Source: Frankiales bacterium (GTDB taxonomy: Bacteria > Actinomycetota > Actinomycetes > Mycobacteriales > SCTD01). From it: 18,043 nucleotides of DNA. The notes under the pieces are model-generated. The model was given only the letters and a program-made list of their open reading frames with translations, made no database searches and had not been told where the DNA came from. This document shows positions 1 through 8,715 of this stretch, in pieces. The position numbers were made by a program, and so were the translations under genes. The number at the start of each line of letters is the position of its first letter. The first letter of the stretch is position 1. The stretch is from contig JAODNS010000066.1 in the NCBI GenBank assembly GCA_025465145.1, positions 1-18,043 on the forward strand, in the 5' to 3' direction.

Positions 1-1
1 G

Positions 2-763
2 GACAACGGACTGCAGGACGGATCGGCGGCCGTGGCGGCCCGCGCCGCCGGGCAGTGCCGATCGCTCGGCCTGGAGCCGGTCGAGGTCCTGACAGCCGGT
101 GACGGCGCCGCCGGTACGGGGGACGGCGGCCCGGAGGCCCGTGCCCGGGCGACGCGCTACGCACTGCTCGAGTCCGCCGCGGCCCGGCTCGGGGCCGCCG
201 CCGTCCTGCTCGGCCACACCCTCGACGACCAGGCGGAGACGGTGCTGCTCGGCCTCGCCCGCGGCTCGGGCACCCGGGCGCTGGCCGGCATGGCAGCGGC
301 CCGCGGGGTCTTCCGCCGGCCGCTGCTCGGCCTGACCCGCGACCTGACCGCCAAGGCCTGCGCCGAGGCCGGGCTGGTGCCGTGGTCGGACCCGCACAAC
401 GCGGACCCGCGGTTCGCCCGCGTACGGGTGCGCGCCCGGGTGCTGCCCGTGCTGGAGCAGGAGCTCGGTCCGGGGGTGGCCGAGGCGCTGGCCCGCACCG
501 CCGCGCAGCTGCGCGAGGACGCCGACGCGCTGGACGCTCTGACGCCCGACACCGCCGACTGCGCGGAGCTGGCGGCGCTACCGGCCGCCTTGCGGTCCCG
601 GGCGCTCAAGCGGTGGGCGGAGCGGGCCTGCGGCCGGGCCGTCTCCGCCGCGCACGTGGCGGCGCTGCGCACGCTGGTCGAGGACTGGCGCGGCCAGGGC
701 CCGGTCGACCTGCCCGGGGGGACGCGGGTCAGCCGTACCGCGGGCGTGCTGCGCGCGGAGTGA
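2..763 (+). CDS. tilS: tRNA(Ile)-lysidine synthase TilS, 5'-truncated by window edge
   Basis: This is the C-terminal part (about 253 residues) of a TilS-type N-type ATP pyrophosphatase. TilS converts the wobble cytidine of tRNA-Ile(CAU) to lysidine so that it reads AUA. The frame is open from base 2, and the first residues (DNGLQDGSAAVAA) match the family's DHGLQ region. The catalytic P-loop (SGGxDS) therefore lies upstream of the window. Visible signatures are GHTLDDQAETVLLGLARGSG, then DPHNADPRFARVRVR, followed by the helical TilS linker and a C-terminal domain. A GTG at 32 is an internal codon, not the start. The gene is followed by a 133-bp gap and hpt, the usual actinobacterial order. 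The family call is firm; the N-terminus cannot be judged. Confidence 0.93.
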   Translation, partial: DNGLQDGSAAVAARAAGQCRSLGLEPVEVLTAGDGAAGTGDGGPEARARATRYALLESAAARLGAAAVLLGHTLDDQAETVLLGLARGSGTRALAGMAAARGVFRRPLLGLTRDLTAKACAEAGLVPWSDPHNADPRFARVRVRARVLPVLEQELGPGVAEALARTAAQLREDADALDALTPDTADCAELAALPAALRSRALKRWAERACGRAVSAAHVAALRTLVEDWRGQGPVDLPGGTRVSRTAGVLRAE

Positions 764-884
764 CAGCGTGCGCAGATGCACCACGACGTGCTGACCCGGT
801 ACCGCCCCCGCGCGCTGCTCGCCGGCACTGCAGGTCCTGGTGCTGTCGCGCACGGGTGGCCGCGGGGGCTCCGCGCCGCTGTCC

Positions 885-890
885 TAGCCT
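885..890 (+). promoter_or_regulatory. -10 hexamer for leaderless hpt transcript
   Basis: TAGCCT matches the actinobacterial -10 consensus TANNNT and ends exactly 6 nt before the GTG start of hpt at 897. The predicted transcription start would then be the first base of the start codon, giving a leaderless mRNA. No Shine-Dalgarno sequence is present before the GTG, which agrees. No clear -35 element is visible. This is inference from spacing. Confidence 0.55.
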
Positions 891-896
891 CGCGGG

Positions 897-1451
897 GTGA
901 CCGACCGCGTGCCGCCCGAGATCGAGAAGGTGCTGGTCTCCTCGCAGGAGATCGCCGACAAGGTCGCCGAGATGGCGGCCGCGATCGACGCCGACTACGC
1001 CGGCCGCGAGGTGCTCCTCGTCGGCGTCCTCAAGGGCGCGGTCATGATCATGGCGGACCTGGCGCGGGCGCTGACCATCCCGGTGTCGATGGAGTTCATG
1101 GCGGTGTCCTCGTACGGCAGCAGCACGAGCAGCTCCGGCGTGGTCCGCATCCTCAAGGACCTCGACCGCGAGGTCGCCCACAAGCACGTGCTCGTCGTCG
1201 AGGACGTCATCGACTCGGGCCTCACGCGGTCGTGGCTGCTGCGCAACATGAAGAGCCGCGGGCCGGCGTCGGTCGAGGTGTGCGCGCTGCTGCGCAAGCC
1301 GGAGGCGGCGAAGGTCGAGCTGCCGGTGAAGTACGTCGGCTTCGACATCCCCAGCGAGTTCGTCGTCGGGTACGGCCTGGACTACGCCGAGCGGTACCGC
1401 GAGCTGCCGTTCGTGGGCCTGCTCAAGCCTGAGGTGTACGCCACGTCCTGA
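897..1451 (+). CDS. hpt: Hypoxanthine(-guanine) phosphoribosyltransferase
   Basis: A 184-residue type I phosphoribosyltransferase that salvages hypoxanthine/guanine to IMP/GMP using PRPP in the cytosol. The PRPP-binding loop VEDVIDSGLT lies at about residues 101–110. The LKGA loop is at about 45–48 and the SSYGSST flexible-loop motif at about 71–77. The C-terminal KYVGFDIPSEFVVGYGLDYA segment is diagnostic of bacterial HPRT. The GTG start at 897 is supported by the N-terminus typical of the family and by the TAGCCT hexamer 6 nt upstream. It lies between tilS and ftsH as in mycobacteria. Length and all key residues look normal. Guanine versus hypoxanthine preference cannot be told from sequence. 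Confidence 0.95.
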   Translation: MTDRVPPEIEKVLVSSQEIADKVAEMAAAIDADYAGREVLLVGVLKGAVMIMADLARALTIPVSMEFMAVSSYGSSTSSSGVVRILKDLDREVAHKHVLVVEDVIDSGLTRSWLLRNMKSRGPASVEVCALLRKPEAAKVELPVKYVGFDIPSEFVVGYGLDYAERYRELPFVGLLKPEVYATS

Positions 1452-1493
1452 CCCGGAACGGGCCCGAGCGAGCCGCCGTTGTGCTAGCGGCAG

Positions 1494-1499
1494 TACCCT
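1494..1499 (+). promoter_or_regulatory. Candidate -10 hexamer for ftsH
   Basis: TACCCT fits TANNNT and lies in the 96-bp hpt–ftsH gap. A start about 7 nt downstream would give a 5' leader of roughly 42 nt that includes the AGGGAGGA ribosome-binding site and the 1526–1542 hairpin. No convincing -35 is visible. Read-through from hpt is also possible. Confidence 0.4.
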
Positions 1500-1517
1500 T
1501 CGGTTCCACCACTCGTC

Positions 1518-1542
1518 AGGGAGGACGGGGCTTCCCGCCCCG
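1518..1542 (+). promoter_or_regulatory. ftsH Shine-Dalgarno followed by a spacer hairpin
   Basis: AGGGAGGA at 1518–1525 is a strong Shine-Dalgarno sequence but ends 22 nt before the ATG at 1548, which is too far for normal initiation. The gap contains a perfect 6-bp stem, CGGGGC (1526–1531) and GCCCCG (1537–1542), with a TTCCC loop. If the hairpin folds, the effective spacing from Shine-Dalgarno to ATG falls to 5 nt, which is near optimal. No in-frame ATG or GTG lies nearer to the Shine-Dalgarno. The stem is seen in the sequence; its role is inferred. Confidence 0.55.
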
Positions 1543-1547
1543 CGTCG

Positions 1548-3632
<2,085 letters not shown>

Positions 3633-3637
3633 CCGCC

Positions 3638-4423
3638 GTGCGGGGCTTCCCCGACCTCGGTCGGACCCGCGTGATGGGCATCGTCAACGCCACGCCCGAC
3701 TCGTTCAGCGACGCCCACCTCGGCGACGCGGTCGAGCACGGGCTGCGGCTGCTCGACGAGGGCGCCGACCTGCTCGACGTCGGCGGCGAGTCCACCCGCC
3801 CCGGAGCCGCGCGGGTCTGCGAGGACGAGGAGCTGGCGCGGGTCGTGCCCGTGATCGCCGGGCTCGCCGGTCGCGCCGCGGTCTCCGTCGACACCACCCG
3901 TGCGTCCGTCGCCCAGGCCGCCGTCGACGCCGGGGCGGTCCTCGTCAACGACGTGTCCGGCGGGCTGGCCGACCCGCAGATGCTGCCGTTCGTCGCCGCC
4001 GCCGGAGTCCCGTACGTCGCCATGCACTGGCGCGGGCACAGCGCCGACATGCAGACGCGGGCGGTGTACGACGACGTCGTGGCGGAGGTGTGCGCGGAGC
4101 TGGCGGCCCGGCGCGACGCCGCCCTCGCCCTGGACGTCGACGTCGTCCTCGACCCCGGGCTCGGCTTCGCCAAGGACGCCGACCACAGCTGGGCGCTGCT
4201 CCAGCGGCTGGACGCGCTGACGGCGCTCGGCCGCCCGCTGCTCGTCGGCGCCTCCCGCAAGGCGTTCCTCGGCGCGCTGCTCGACAAGCCGGCAGCGCAG
4301 CGCGACGCCGCCACGGCGGCCGTCACGGTGCTGGCGGCGCAGGCGGGCGCGTGGGCGGTACGGGTGCACGACGTGGCGCCCAGCGCCGATGCGGTGCGCG
4401 TCGTCGCGCGGGTGGGGTCATGA
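3638..4423 (+). CDS. folP: Dihydropteroate synthase
   Basis: A 261-residue DHPS that condenses dihydropterin pyrophosphate with p-aminobenzoate to form dihydropteroate; it is the sulfonamide target. It shows the expected TIM-barrel signatures in order: MGIVNATPDSFSD near the N-terminus, GGESTRPGA, SVDTTR, LVNDVSGG, a MHWRG loop (MHxRG in the family), DPGLGFAK, LVGASRKAFLG and a closing VRVHDV. The GTG at 3638 lies 5 bp after the ftsH stop and gives the usual short N-terminus. folE usually lies between ftsH and folP but is absent here. The stop overlaps the next start (ATGA at 4420–4423), indicating translational coupling. Confidence 0.96.
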   Translation: MRGFPDLGRTRVMGIVNATPDSFSDAHLGDAVEHGLRLLDEGADLLDVGGESTRPGAARVCEDEELARVVPVIAGLAGRAAVSVDTTRASVAQAAVDAGAVLVNDVSGGLADPQMLPFVAAAGVPYVAMHWRGHSADMQTRAVYDDVVAEVCAELAARRDAALALDVDVVLDPGLGFAKDADHSWALLQRLDALTALGRPLLVGASRKAFLGALLDKPAAQRDAATAAVTVLAAQAGAWAVRVHDVAPSADAVRVVARVGS

Positions 4424-4830
4424 CCGTCGAGGAGGCGAACACCGCGCTGTACGAGGCGCTGGAGTCCGCCGACGTCGACCGGATGGCGGCGGTCTGGGAC
4501 GACGTCGAGCCGGACGCCCTGGTCTGCGTGCACCCGGGCTGGCCGATGCTGCGCGGCCGGGCGCACGTCCTGCGGTCGTTCAGCGCGATCATGGCCGGCA
4601 CGCCGTACATCCAGTTCTTCCTGACCGACGTGCAGGTCGCCGTCACGGGCGACGTCGCCGTCGTCACCTGCACGGAGAACATCCTCACCGCGGTCGAGGA
4701 GAGCGGCTCGTCCGGCGAGGTCGTCGCGACCAACGTGTTCGTCCGGCGCGGCGACGAGTGGAAGCTGCAGGCGCACCACGGCTCGCCCGTCCTCGGCACG
4801 CTCGAGGAGGTCGACGACGATGGGGAGTGA
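4420..4830 (+). CDS. NTF2-like / SnoaL-type domain protein in the folate operon
   Basis: A 136-residue single-domain protein resembling the NTF2-like superfamily (SnoaL_3 type). It has an N-terminal helix (EEANTALYEALESADVDRM), the VCVHPGWPMLRGRAHVLRSF stretch typical of these proteins, then alternating strands ending in VFVRRGDEWKLQAHHGSPV. The conserved W, H and R residues line a small-molecule pocket in many relatives, but the substrate is unknown. It starts at the ATG overlapping the folP stop and overlaps folB by 11 nt. It is therefore translated as part of the fol operon and might act on a pterin, though there is no direct evidence. There is no signal peptide or membrane segment. Confidence 0.85.
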   Translation: MTVEEANTALYEALESADVDRMAAVWDDVEPDALVCVHPGWPMLRGRAHVLRSFSAIMAGTPYIQFFLTDVQVAVTGDVAVVTCTENILTAVEESGSSGEVVATNVFVRRGDEWKLQAHHGSPVLGTLEEVDDDGE

Positions 4831-5179
4831 CCGCATCACCTTGACCGGGCTGCGCGTGCACGGCCGACACGGGGTCCTGCCGGAGGAGCGCGAGCAGGGG
4901 CAGGACTTCGTCGTCGACGCCGTGCTGAAGCTCGACACCCGCGGCGCCGCCGCGACCGACGACCTGGCCCAGACGGTCGACTACGGGGTGCTCGCGCAGC
5001 GGCTCGCCGACGTGGTCACCGGCGAGCCCGTGGACCTCATCGAGACGCTCGCCTGTCGGCTGGCAGACGTGTGCCTGACGGACCTGCGCGTGTTCGAGGT
5101 CGAGGTCACGGTGCACAAGCCCGGCGCCCCGATCGCCGTTCCCTTCGAGGACGTGTCCGTGACGGTGGTGCGGCCGTGA
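4820..5179 (+). CDS. folB: Dihydroneopterin aldolase
   Basis: A 119-residue FolB (DHNA) that converts 7,8-dihydroneopterin to 6-hydroxymethyl-7,8-dihydropterin and glycolaldehyde. It shows GLRVHGRHGVLPEEREQGQ with the catalytic-region Glu, QTVDYGVLAQ, VDLIETLACRLAD (pterin-anchoring Glu) and VTVHKPGAPI with the active-site Lys. Its length matches the usual about 120 residues. The ATG at 4820 sits inside the end of the NTF2-like gene, and the TGA overlaps the folK GTG (GTGA, 5176–5179). It forms the middle step of the coupled folP–folB–folK set. Confidence 0.96.
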   Translation: MGSDRITLTGLRVHGRHGVLPEEREQGQDFVVDAVLKLDTRGAAATDDLAQTVDYGVLAQRLADVVTGEPVDLIETLACRLADVCLTDLRVFEVEVTVHKPGAPIAVPFEDVSVTVVRP

Positions 5180-5634
5180 ACGCCGTGCTGTCGCTCGGCT
5201 CCAACCTGGGCGACCGGATGGTCTACCTGCGGCTGGCCGTCGAGCTGCTCGAGCCGTACGCCGTCTCGCCCGTGTACGAGACCGCGCCGGTCGGCGGTCC
5301 CGAGCAGGGGGACTTCCTCAACGCCGTCGTCCTCGTGCACGCGGACGCCGCTGCTGCCTGGGAGCGCGCGCAGATCGCGGAGCAGCGCGCCCGCCGCGCC
5401 CGCGAGGAGCGCTGGGGCCCGCGGACGCTGGACGTCGACGTGGTGTGGGCGGAGGGGCAGGCGGCCGGCCTGCTGCTGCCGCACCCGCGTGCCGCCGAGC
5501 GCGCGTTCGTCCTCGCGCCGTGGGCCGACGTGGAGCCGGACGCGGCGCTGCCCGGCCGGGGCCGCGTCAAGGACCTGCTCGCGATGCTGGACCTGTCCGG
5601 GATCCGTCGGCGCGAGGACCTGGTGCTCGGGTGA
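5176..5634 (+). CDS. folK: 2-amino-4-hydroxy-6-hydroxymethyldihydropteridine pyrophosphokinase
   Basis: A 152-residue HPPK that transfers pyrophosphate from ATP to 6-hydroxymethyl-dihydropterin, producing the substrate of FolP. The N-terminal LSLGSNLGDR, ETAPVGGPEQGDFLNAV, the signature RWGPRTLDVDVVW (two Mg-binding Asp residues) and LLLPHPRAAERAFVLAPW are all present. The GTG start at 5176 overlaps the folB stop and places LGSNLGD at the usual distance from the N-terminus. Its TGA overlaps the start of the DUF3180 gene. It is slightly shorter than E. coli FolK but normal for actinobacteria. Confidence 0.96.
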   Translation: MNAVLSLGSNLGDRMVYLRLAVELLEPYAVSPVYETAPVGGPEQGDFLNAVVLVHADAAAAWERAQIAEQRARRAREERWGPRTLDVDVVWAEGQAAGLLLPHPRAAERAFVLAPWADVEPDAALPGRGRVKDLLAMLDLSGIRRREDLVLG

Positions 5635-6074
5635 CGCCGACCCGGATCCGCGTCCTCGTGCCGACGGCGCTGGTGCTGGGCGTGCTGGGGTACCTGCTCG
5701 CCGAGCTGTCGTACTCGGCGCTGCCTCCGCTGCCGCCGTTCGCGCCGGTGGGCCTGGTGCTGCTGACGGTCCTCGAGCTGGGCATGGCGAAGGTCGTCCG
5801 CGACAAGGTGCGCGGGCGCTCCGGTGGCCGGCCGATGCACCCCATCCAGGTGGCCCGCGCGGCGGTGCTCGCCAAGGCGTCGTCGCTCGGCGGCGCGCTG
5901 CTGCTCGGCCTGTACGCCGGGCTGTTCGCCTGGACGTTCGCCCGCAGGGACACGTACGTAACGGCCGGCGACGACGCGCGCGTCACCGGGCTGTCCGCGC
6001 TGACGGCGCTCGCGCTGGTGGTCACGGCGCTGCTGCTCGAGCGCTCCTGCCGCACGCCTAGGGTGGACGAGTGA
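5631..6074 (+). CDS. DUF3180-family membrane protein
   Basis: A 147-residue protein with four predicted hydrophobic segments: about residues 8–25, 36–53, 82–102 and 117–138. The charged middle stretch (KVVRDKVRGRSGG-RPMHPIQVARAAVLAKASS) is the conserved signature of the DUF3180 family, which is found downstream of folK throughout actinobacteria. The mycobacterial neighbour of folK is the same family. The GTG at 5631 overlaps the folK stop. Its function is unknown; the conserved context is the only hint of a link to folate or envelope biology. Confidence 0.88.
   Translation: MTPTRIRVLVPTALVLGVLGYLLAELSYSALPPLPPFAPVGLVLLTVLELGMAKVVRDKVRGRSGGRPMHPIQVARAAVLAKASSLGGALLLGLYAGLFAWTFARRDTYVTAGDDARVTGLSALTALALVVTALLLERSCRTPRVDE
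6059..6064 (+). promoter_or_regulatory. -10 hexamer for leaderless transcript of the small acidic protein
   Basis: TAGGGT (TANNNT) lies inside the end of the DUF3180 gene and is followed by exactly 6 nt and then the GTG at 6071. The spacing predicts a leaderless mRNA in addition to operon read-through. Confidence 0.5.
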
Positions 6075-6337
6075 CCGACCTCGACGCCCTGACCACCGAG
6101 CAGCTGCGCGAGCAGGCGTTCGACAAGGCGCGCAGCGCGCACGACCTGCACTTCTTCTGGGACCTCGCCAAGCACATGCGCGGGTCGCGCGCGATCGCCG
6201 GCGAGGACGCCTCGTCCGGCAGCATCACCGGGACGCTGACCGAGCTGGTCGACGTCGCCCGCGAGCTGATGGGCAAGGACCTCGGCGACGACGAGCCGCT
6301 GCTGCGCGCCCGCTTCCTGGACTACCTGCGGGCCTGA
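6071..6337 (+). CDS. Small conserved actinobacterial protein downstream of DUF3180, function unknown
   Basis: An 88-residue, mainly helical soluble protein. It begins TDLDALTTEQLREQAF, has an HDLHFFWDLAKHM core and ends with EPLLRARFLDYLRA. I recognise this type as a small hypothetical protein commonly found next to DUF3180/folK in actinobacteria, but I know no function. No signal peptide, membrane segment or catalytic motif is visible. The GTG at 6071 overlaps the DUF3180 stop (GTGA) and has a TANNNT hexamer 6 nt upstream. Its 3' end overlaps the end of the convergent ABC ATPase gene by 16 nt, so there is no room for a separate terminator. Confidence 0.8.
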   Translation: MTDLDALTTEQLREQAFDKARSAHDLHFFWDLAKHMRGSRAIAGEDASSGSITGTLTELVDVARELMGKDLGDDEPLLRARFLDYLRA

Positions 6338-7284
6338 GCCAGCAGGCCCGGCACCGTCAGGGTGCCGAGCCGCTCGCCCTGCTCGCCGCGCACCTCGACG
6401 CGGTCGCCGTTGCCGCTGAGCAGCAGCGCCAGGGCCTGTCCCAGGTCGGCGTCCGCAGGGACGGATCCGGCCACCTCGCCGTCGTGCGGCTCGAGCCCGG
6501 TCACGTCGATGCGCGTCACCGACAGCCGCTTCACCGCCCGGTCCGCGCCGACGAAGTCGGCCACGAACCGCGTCGCCGGGCTGCCCAGCAGCGTCGCCGG
6601 GTCGGCGTACTGCTCGAGGTACCCGCCCTGCTTCAGCACCGCGATCCGGTTCCCCAGCCGGACAGCCTCGTCGATGTCGTGGGTGACGAGGACGACCGTG
6701 GTCCCGAGCTCGCGCTGCAGGCGGAGGAACTCGGTCTGCAGCCGCTCGCGCGCCACCGGGTCGACCGCGCTGAACGGCTCGTCCATGAGCAGCACCAGCG
6801 GGTCCGCGGCCAGTGCACGGGCGACGCCGACGCGCTGCCGCTGACCGCCGGACAGCTGCGACGGGTAGCGGTCCGCGTACGTCGACGGGTCGAGCCCGAC
6901 CAGGTCCAGCAGCTCGAGAACCCTTGCTGCGCGCCGCTTCCGGTCCCAGCCGAGCAGCGACGGCACGGTCGCGACGTTGGCCTGGACCGTCTGGTGCGGG
7001 AACAGTCCGACCTGCTGGATGACGTACCCCACCCGGCGGCGCAGCTGCACGGGGTCCACCGTCGACACGTCGTCGCCGTCGAGCAGCACCCGCCCGGCGC
7101 TCGGGTCGATGAGCCGGTTGACCATCTTCATCGTCGTCGTCTTGCCGCAGCCGGACGGGCCGACGAGGACGCACAGCTCGCCACGCTGCACGTCCAGCGA
7201 GAGCTCGTGCACGGCCGTCGTGCCGTCCCCGTACGTCTTGCTCACGCGCTCGAGCCGGATCATCGGCTCGTCGGTACGGTGCAC
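6322..7284 (-). CDS. Quaternary-amine (glycine betaine/proline-type) ABC transporter ATP-binding protein
   Basis: The cytoplasmic ATPase of an OpuCA/ProV-type importer. It begins MIRLERVSKTYGDGTTAVH and shows Walker A GPSGCGKTT, the Q-loop (GYVIQQVGLFPHQTV), signature LSGGQRQR, Walker B LVLLMDEP, the D-loop FSAVDP and the H-loop LVTHDIDEA. After RFVADFVGADRAVKRL there is a C-terminal tail of about 70 residues that resembles a single reduced CBS-like unit, not the two CBS domains of OpuCA. The start is uncertain: GTG 7284 has a purine-rich AAGGGG 6 nt upstream, ATG 7263 matches the usual family N-terminus, and GTG 7317 is also open. It is divergent from the permease genes, whose promoter sits inside this gene's 5' end if GTG 7284 is used. 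Confidence 0.9.
   Translation of the reverse strand: MHRTDEPMIRLERVSKTYGDGTTAVHELSLDVQRGELCVLVGPSGCGKTTTMKMVNRLIDPSAGRVLLDGDDVSTVDPVQLRRRVGYVIQQVGLFPHQTVQANVATVPSLLGWDRKRRAARVLELLDLVGLDPSTYADRYPSQLSGGQRQRVGVARALAADPLVLLMDEPFSAVDPVARERLQTEFLRLQRELGTTVVLVTHDIDEAVRLGNRIAVLKQGGYLEQYADPATLLGSPATRFVADFVGADRAVKRLSVTRIDVTGLEPHDGEVAGSVPADADLGQALALLLSGNGDRVEVRGEQGERLGTLTVPGLLAQARR
7275..7280 (+). promoter_or_regulatory. -10 hexamer for leaderless permease operon transcript
   Basis: TACGGT is followed by 6 nt (GCACCG) and then the GTG of the first permease at 7287. This decides the permease start, because there is no Shine-Dalgarno upstream. The hexamer lies within the 5' end of the divergent ATPase gene, so the two transcription units interleave. 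Confidence 0.55.
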
Positions 7285-7286
7285 CG

Positions 7287-7961
7287 GTGCCCCTTCCGCT
7301 CGCGGTTGACGAGGCACCCAACCCGTGGCTCAGCTGGTCCTACGTACGTGACAACTCCGACATCATCCTGGCGGCCACGAAGCAGCACGTCACGCTGACC
7401 CTCATCAGCGTCGGGCTCGGCCTGCTGCTCGCCGTGCCGCTCGCCCTGCTGGCCCGCAGGTTCCGCCGGCTCGAGACGCCGCTGCTGGGACTGACCGGGC
7501 TGATCTACACGATCCCGTCGCTCGCGCTGTTCGCCGTGCTGGCGCCCATCACCGGGCTGACCGGCACGACCGTCGTCATCGGGCTGACCGGCTACACGCT
7601 GCTCGTCCTCGTGCGCAACGTCCTGGCCGGGCTTGACGGCGTGCCCGACGACGTCGTGGAAGCCGCGCGCGGCATGGGGATCGGCCCGCTGCGGCTGCTG
7701 CTGCGGGTGCAGCTGCCGCTGGCCCTGCCGACGGTCCTGGCCGGCGTCCGCGTCGCGACCGTATCGACGGTGGCGCTCGTGACGGTCGGCGTCGTCGTGA
7801 GCAACGGCGGGCTCGGACAGCTCATCTTCGAGGGCTTCAACAACAACCTGTACCGCGCCGAGATCCTCACCGCGTCGCTGCTGTGCGTGCTGCTCGCGGC
7901 CGTGGCCGACCTGCTGCTGCTCCTGCTGGAGAAGGCCCTGACGCCCTGGACCCGGCGATGA
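7287..7961 (+). CDS. ABC transporter permease, quaternary-amine uptake (first of two)
   Basis: A 224-residue BPD-type inner-membrane permease of the OpuCB/ProW class. After a short amphipathic N-terminus (NPWLSWSYVRDNSDIILAAT) there are about five to six membrane segments. The EAA loop that contacts the ATPase is EAARGMGIGPLRLLLRVQLP at about residues 130–150. The later motif SNGGLGQLIFEGFNNN is characteristic of this permease class. The GTG start is supported by TACGGT exactly 6 nt upstream. It is translationally coupled to the second permease (ATGA overlap at 7958–7961). Solute identity (betaine, choline, carnitine, proline) cannot be resolved. Confidence 0.93.
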   Translation: MPLPLAVDEAPNPWLSWSYVRDNSDIILAATKQHVTLTLISVGLGLLLAVPLALLARRFRRLETPLLGLTGLIYTIPSLALFAVLAPITGLTGTTVVIGLTGYTLLVLVRNVLAGLDGVPDDVVEAARGMGIGPLRLLLRVQLPLALPTVLAGVRVATVSTVALVTVGVVVSNGGLGQLIFEGFNNNLYRAEILTASLLCVLLAAVADLLLLLLEKALTPWTRR

Positions 7962-8650
7962 GCCTCGTCCGCGACACCGCAGCCTGGCTCGGCGACAGCG
8001 CCCACTGGAGCGGCGTCGACGGCGTCCCGCACCGGCTCGCCGAGCACCTCGCCGTCTCCGGCGCGGCGGTCGGGATGGCCTGCGTGCTCGCGCTTCCGGT
8101 CGCCTTCCTGCTCGGCCACACCGGCCGCGGCGGGGCTGTCGCGGTCAACCTGTCGAACGCGTCGCGGGCGCTGCCGACGTTCGCGCTGCTCGTCCTGCTC
8201 GCCGCGACCCCGGTCGGCTTCGGCAACCGGGCGACGGTGGTGGCGCTGACGGTGTTCGCCATCCCGCCGCTGCTGACCAACGCGTACATCGGTGTCCGCG
8301 ACGTCCACAAGGAGGTACGGGAGGCGGCCCGCGGCATGGGCATGACCGGGCTGCAGGTGCTGCGCCGCGTCGAGCTGCCGCTCGCCCTGCCCCTGGTCGC
8401 TGCCGGTCTGCGTACCGCTGCCGTGCAGGTCGTCGCGACCGCGACGCTGGCGGCGTACGTCGGCGGCGGCGGGCTCGGCCGGCTCATCGCGGACGGCTTC
8501 GGGCGCGCCGATCCGGCCATGACCGCGGCGGGCGGTCTGCTCGTGGCCGCCCTCGCGCTCACGGTCGAGGTGCTCCTCGCGCTGCTGCAGCGACGGGTCA
8601 CCCCTGCCGCGGTGGCCACGCCGCGTGCCGTCGTCGCGCCGCCTGCCTAG
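7958..8650 (+). CDS. ABC transporter permease, quaternary-amine uptake (second of two)
   Basis: A 230-residue permease of the OpuCD/ProW class, partner of the preceding one. It has an N-terminal soluble stretch (WLGDSAHWSGVDGVPHRLAE), typical of this subfamily, then about five membrane segments. The EAA loop reads EAARGMGMTGLQVLRRVELP at about residues 122–142, followed by AAYVGGGGLGRLIADGF. The two permeases share the EAA core but are otherwise diverged, which suggests a heterodimeric channel. The ATG overlaps the previous stop. The TAG stop at 8648–8650 is part of a candidate -10 hexamer for the binding-protein gene. Confidence 0.93.
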   Translation: MSLVRDTAAWLGDSAHWSGVDGVPHRLAEHLAVSGAAVGMACVLALPVAFLLGHTGRGGAVAVNLSNASRALPTFALLVLLAATPVGFGNRATVVALTVFAIPPLLTNAYIGVRDVHKEVREAARGMGMTGLQVLRRVELPLALPLVAAGLRTAAVQVVATATLAAYVGGGGLGRLIADGFGRADPAMTAAGGLLVAALALTVEVLLALLQRRVTPAAVATPRAVVAPPA

Positions 8651-8653
8651 GAT
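8648..8653 (+). promoter_or_regulatory. Candidate internal -10 hexamer before the binding-protein gene
   Basis: TAGGAT fits TANNNT and overlaps the permease stop codon. A start near 8660 would give a leader of about 56 nt carrying an AGGAGG Shine-Dalgarno (8703–8708). It would allow the binding protein to be made in excess over the membrane components, as is common for such systems. Confidence 0.4.
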
Positions 8654-8684
8654 TGCCGCGCGGGGTGCACCCGCCGGACACGCG

Positions 8685-8709
8685 GCCTCCGGGCCGGGAC
8701 ACAGGAGGC
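8685..8709 (+). promoter_or_regulatory. Strong Shine-Dalgarno that can pair with an upstream anti-SD
   Basis: The Shine-Dalgarno AGGAGG (8703–8708) ends 7 nt before the ATG at 8716 and decides that start over the earlier GGTGCA-side in-frame codon near 8653. GCCTCC at 8685–8690 is perfectly complementary to GGAGGC at 8704–8709 with a 13-nt loop, so a hairpin could hide the Shine-Dalgarno. The pairing is seen; any regulatory role is inferred. Confidence 0.45.
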
Positions 8710-8715
8710 GGCGCC

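Noticed and set aside
1452..1493. Possible terminator hairpin (CCCG-gaa-CGGG) after hpt
   Set aside because: A 4-bp stem without a T-run is expected by chance at this GC content.
5567..7321. 584-codon minus-strand frame overlapping the ATPase and DUF3180 regions
   Set aside because: Off-frame shadow of the ATPase (RRRR/GPAG-rich) continuing antisense to DUF3180; the true ATPase frame ends at 6322.
8653..8715. Extension of the binding protein upstream to an in-frame start near 8653
   Set aside because: The added 21 residues (Pro/Gly/Arg-rich) would precede the signal peptide and spoil the lipoprotein N-terminus. The AGGAGG Shine-Dalgarno points to ATG 8716.
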